A DNA stretch of 5,236 nt, from NCBI GenBank assembly GCA_030591745.1, contig JAUVAM010000343.1, positions 1-5,236 on the forward strand, given 5' to 3'. A program made the translations under genes and the position numbers. Positions 4,379-5,236 of the stretch are shown piece by piece (position 1 is the stretch's first letter; every line of letters begins with the position of its first letter). The notes beneath the pieces were generated by a model. The model ran no database searches. It worked only from the letters and a program-made list of their open reading frames with translations, and was not told the DNA's origin. The DNA comes from Deltaproteobacteria bacterium. Its GTDB lineage: Bacteria > Myxococcota > B64-G9.

Positions 4379-4433
4379 GCGGACAGCTTAGCTCAGTTGT
4401 CCCGGAAGGCAAAAGAAAGATAGACTGCCGCCC
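4379..4433. promoter_or_regulatory. Divergent 55-bp promoter region between GT2 and GH57 genes
   Basis: Both flanking genes must be read from these 55 bp. For the GH57 gene a weak pair, TTGTCC (4397-4402) and TAGACT (4421-4426) with an 18-bp spacer, would start transcription at or next to the ATG. For the GT2 gene TTGCCT and TAAGCT with a 16-bp spacer on the minus strand is weaker still. Neither gene has a recognisable Shine-Dalgarno site. A leaderless or weakly initiated arrangement is possible, but the promoter boxes are far from consensus. Confidence 0.3.
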
Positions 4434-5236
4434 ATGACAACGCAGATCATTATTCACGGTCACTTTTACCAGCCCCCCAGGGAAAACCCCTGGACCGAGT
4501 CCATTGAGCGACAGGACTCCGCCGCGCCCTATCACGACTGGAACGAGCGCATCACCGCCGAATGCTACCGCCCCAACGGCCGCTCGCGGGTCTTGGACGG
4601 ACGGGGCCGAATCAAAGACATCGTCAACAACTACGAACATTTGAGCTTCAATTTCGGCCCCACTTTGCTGAACTACCTCGAGGCCAAGGCCCCGGCCACC
4701 TATCGCCGCATTCTGGATGCCGATCGCGAAAGCCAAACCGGGCGCGGCTTCGGCAACGCCATGGCCCAGGCTTACAACCACATGATCATGCCCTTGGCGT
4801 CAGAACGGGATCGGCAGAGCCAAATCCGCTGGGGTTTGACCGACTTTCGCAGCCGCTTCGGTCGCATGCCCGAGGGCATGTGGCTGCCCGAGACCGCCGT
4901 CAACCAGGCGAGCTTGGACAACCTGGTCGAAAACGGCTTGAAGTTCGTGCTCTTGGCACCCGGACAGATCGAGGCCGTTCGGCCCCTGGGCGGCAAATGG
5001 CGGAATGTGGGCGACGGCAGCGTGCCCACCCATCGGGTCTACATCCACCACACCGCCTCCGGCCCCATTTCCGTTTTCATTTACGACGGTGGCCTTTCCA
5101 AGGCCGTGGCCTTCGAGCATCTCTTGCGCAACGCGGGCTTTTTCGCCGACCGGCTGCAAGCGGCGGCGGACGCCGCCCGGCCCGACACGGGGGAAGACCG
5201 CCTGGTCTTCGTCTGCACCGACGGCGAAAGCTACGG
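4434..5236 (+). CDS. Glycoside hydrolase family 57 protein, 5' part (runs off the window)
   Basis: The first 267 codons are present and the 3' end is cut by the window edge. GH57 enzymes hydrolyse or transfer alpha-glucans such as starch and glycogen with retention of configuration. The N-terminus IIIHGHFYQPPRENPW (5-20) is conserved region 1, with the active-site His in HGHFYQP. NAMAQAYNHMIMPL (108-121) resembles region 2. GMWLPETAV (148-156) is region 3, where E153 is the expected nucleophile. CTDGESYG at the window edge is region 4, where D263 is the expected acid/base. The start and motif wording match the subgroup that carries a DUF3536 domain further downstream, but that part is outside the window. 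No signal peptide is seen, so it should be cytosolic. It is divergent from the GT2 operon and may act in glycogen turnover. Confidence 0.88.
   Translation, partial: MTTQIIIHGHFYQPPRENPWTESIERQDSAAPYHDWNERITAECYRPNGRSRVLDGRGRIKDIVNNYEHLSFNFGPTLLNYLEAKAPATYRRILDADRESQTGRGFGNAMAQAYNHMIMPLASERDRQSQIRWGLTDFRSRFGRMPEGMWLPETAVNQASLDNLVENGLKFVLLAPGQIEAVRPLGGKWRNVGDGSVPTHRVYIHHTASGPISVFIYDGGLSKAVAFEHLLRNAGFFADRLQAAADAARPDTGEDRLVFVCTDGESY

Noticed and set aside
4341..5159. Minus-strand open frames opposite the GH57 gene
   Set aside because: They are antisense to a reading frame with four GH57 conserved regions and have no ribosome sites or recognisable domains.

Overview
The window is bacterial chromosomal DNA, GC-rich and gene-dense, with short operons on both strands. 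No single gene fixes the taxon. A small PilZ protein, a paired acyltransferase and short-chain dehydrogenase/reductase (SDR), a polyprenyl-phosphate-type glycosyltransferase with a NodB-type deacetylase, and a GH57 glycosidase with good Shine-Dalgarno sites together suggest a Gram-negative of the old Deltaproteobacteria (Myxococcota, Bdellovibrionota or relatives). This is an inference from gene content, not from a marker gene.

Layout. Positions 1-384 hold no convincing gene. They contain a palindrome (30-48), a G-rich modular repeat array (101-244), two GC hairpins in tandem (255-290) and a 10-bp tandem repeat (296-340). Next is a two-gene minus-strand operon: a lysophospholipid acyltransferase-like gene (1378-2235), then an extended SDR (385-1359). 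It is read from a recognisable sigma70-type promoter at 2288-2316. Divergent from it, a promoter at 2352-2381 drives a small PilZ gene (2420-2743). That gene ends 7 bp from the tail of a second minus-strand operon: a GT2 glycosyltransferase (3665-4378) followed by a polysaccharide deacetylase (2751-3656). Divergent from the GT2 gene across 55 bp, a GH57 glycosidase starts at 4434 and runs off the window at 5236.

How they may work together. The acyltransferase and SDR look like membrane-lipid or lipid-precursor enzymes. The GT2 and deacetylase pair resembles the ArnC/ArnD logic, in which a sugar is placed on a polyprenyl phosphate and then N-deacylated, so it may supply an amino sugar to an envelope glycolipid or polysaccharide. 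The PilZ protein keeps both c-di-GMP-binding motifs and could be a signalling adaptor, but nothing here shows its partner. GH57 enzymes act on alpha-glucans and this one may be unrelated to the envelope genes.

No undescribed multi-gene system is evident. The least explained part is the repeat-rich stretch downstream of the SDR gene. Its repeat units share the same ends and differ by exactly 1, 2 and 0 copies of a 17-bp module, and its 10-bp repeat would give a C-rich, G-poor RNA just after the operon's last stop codon.
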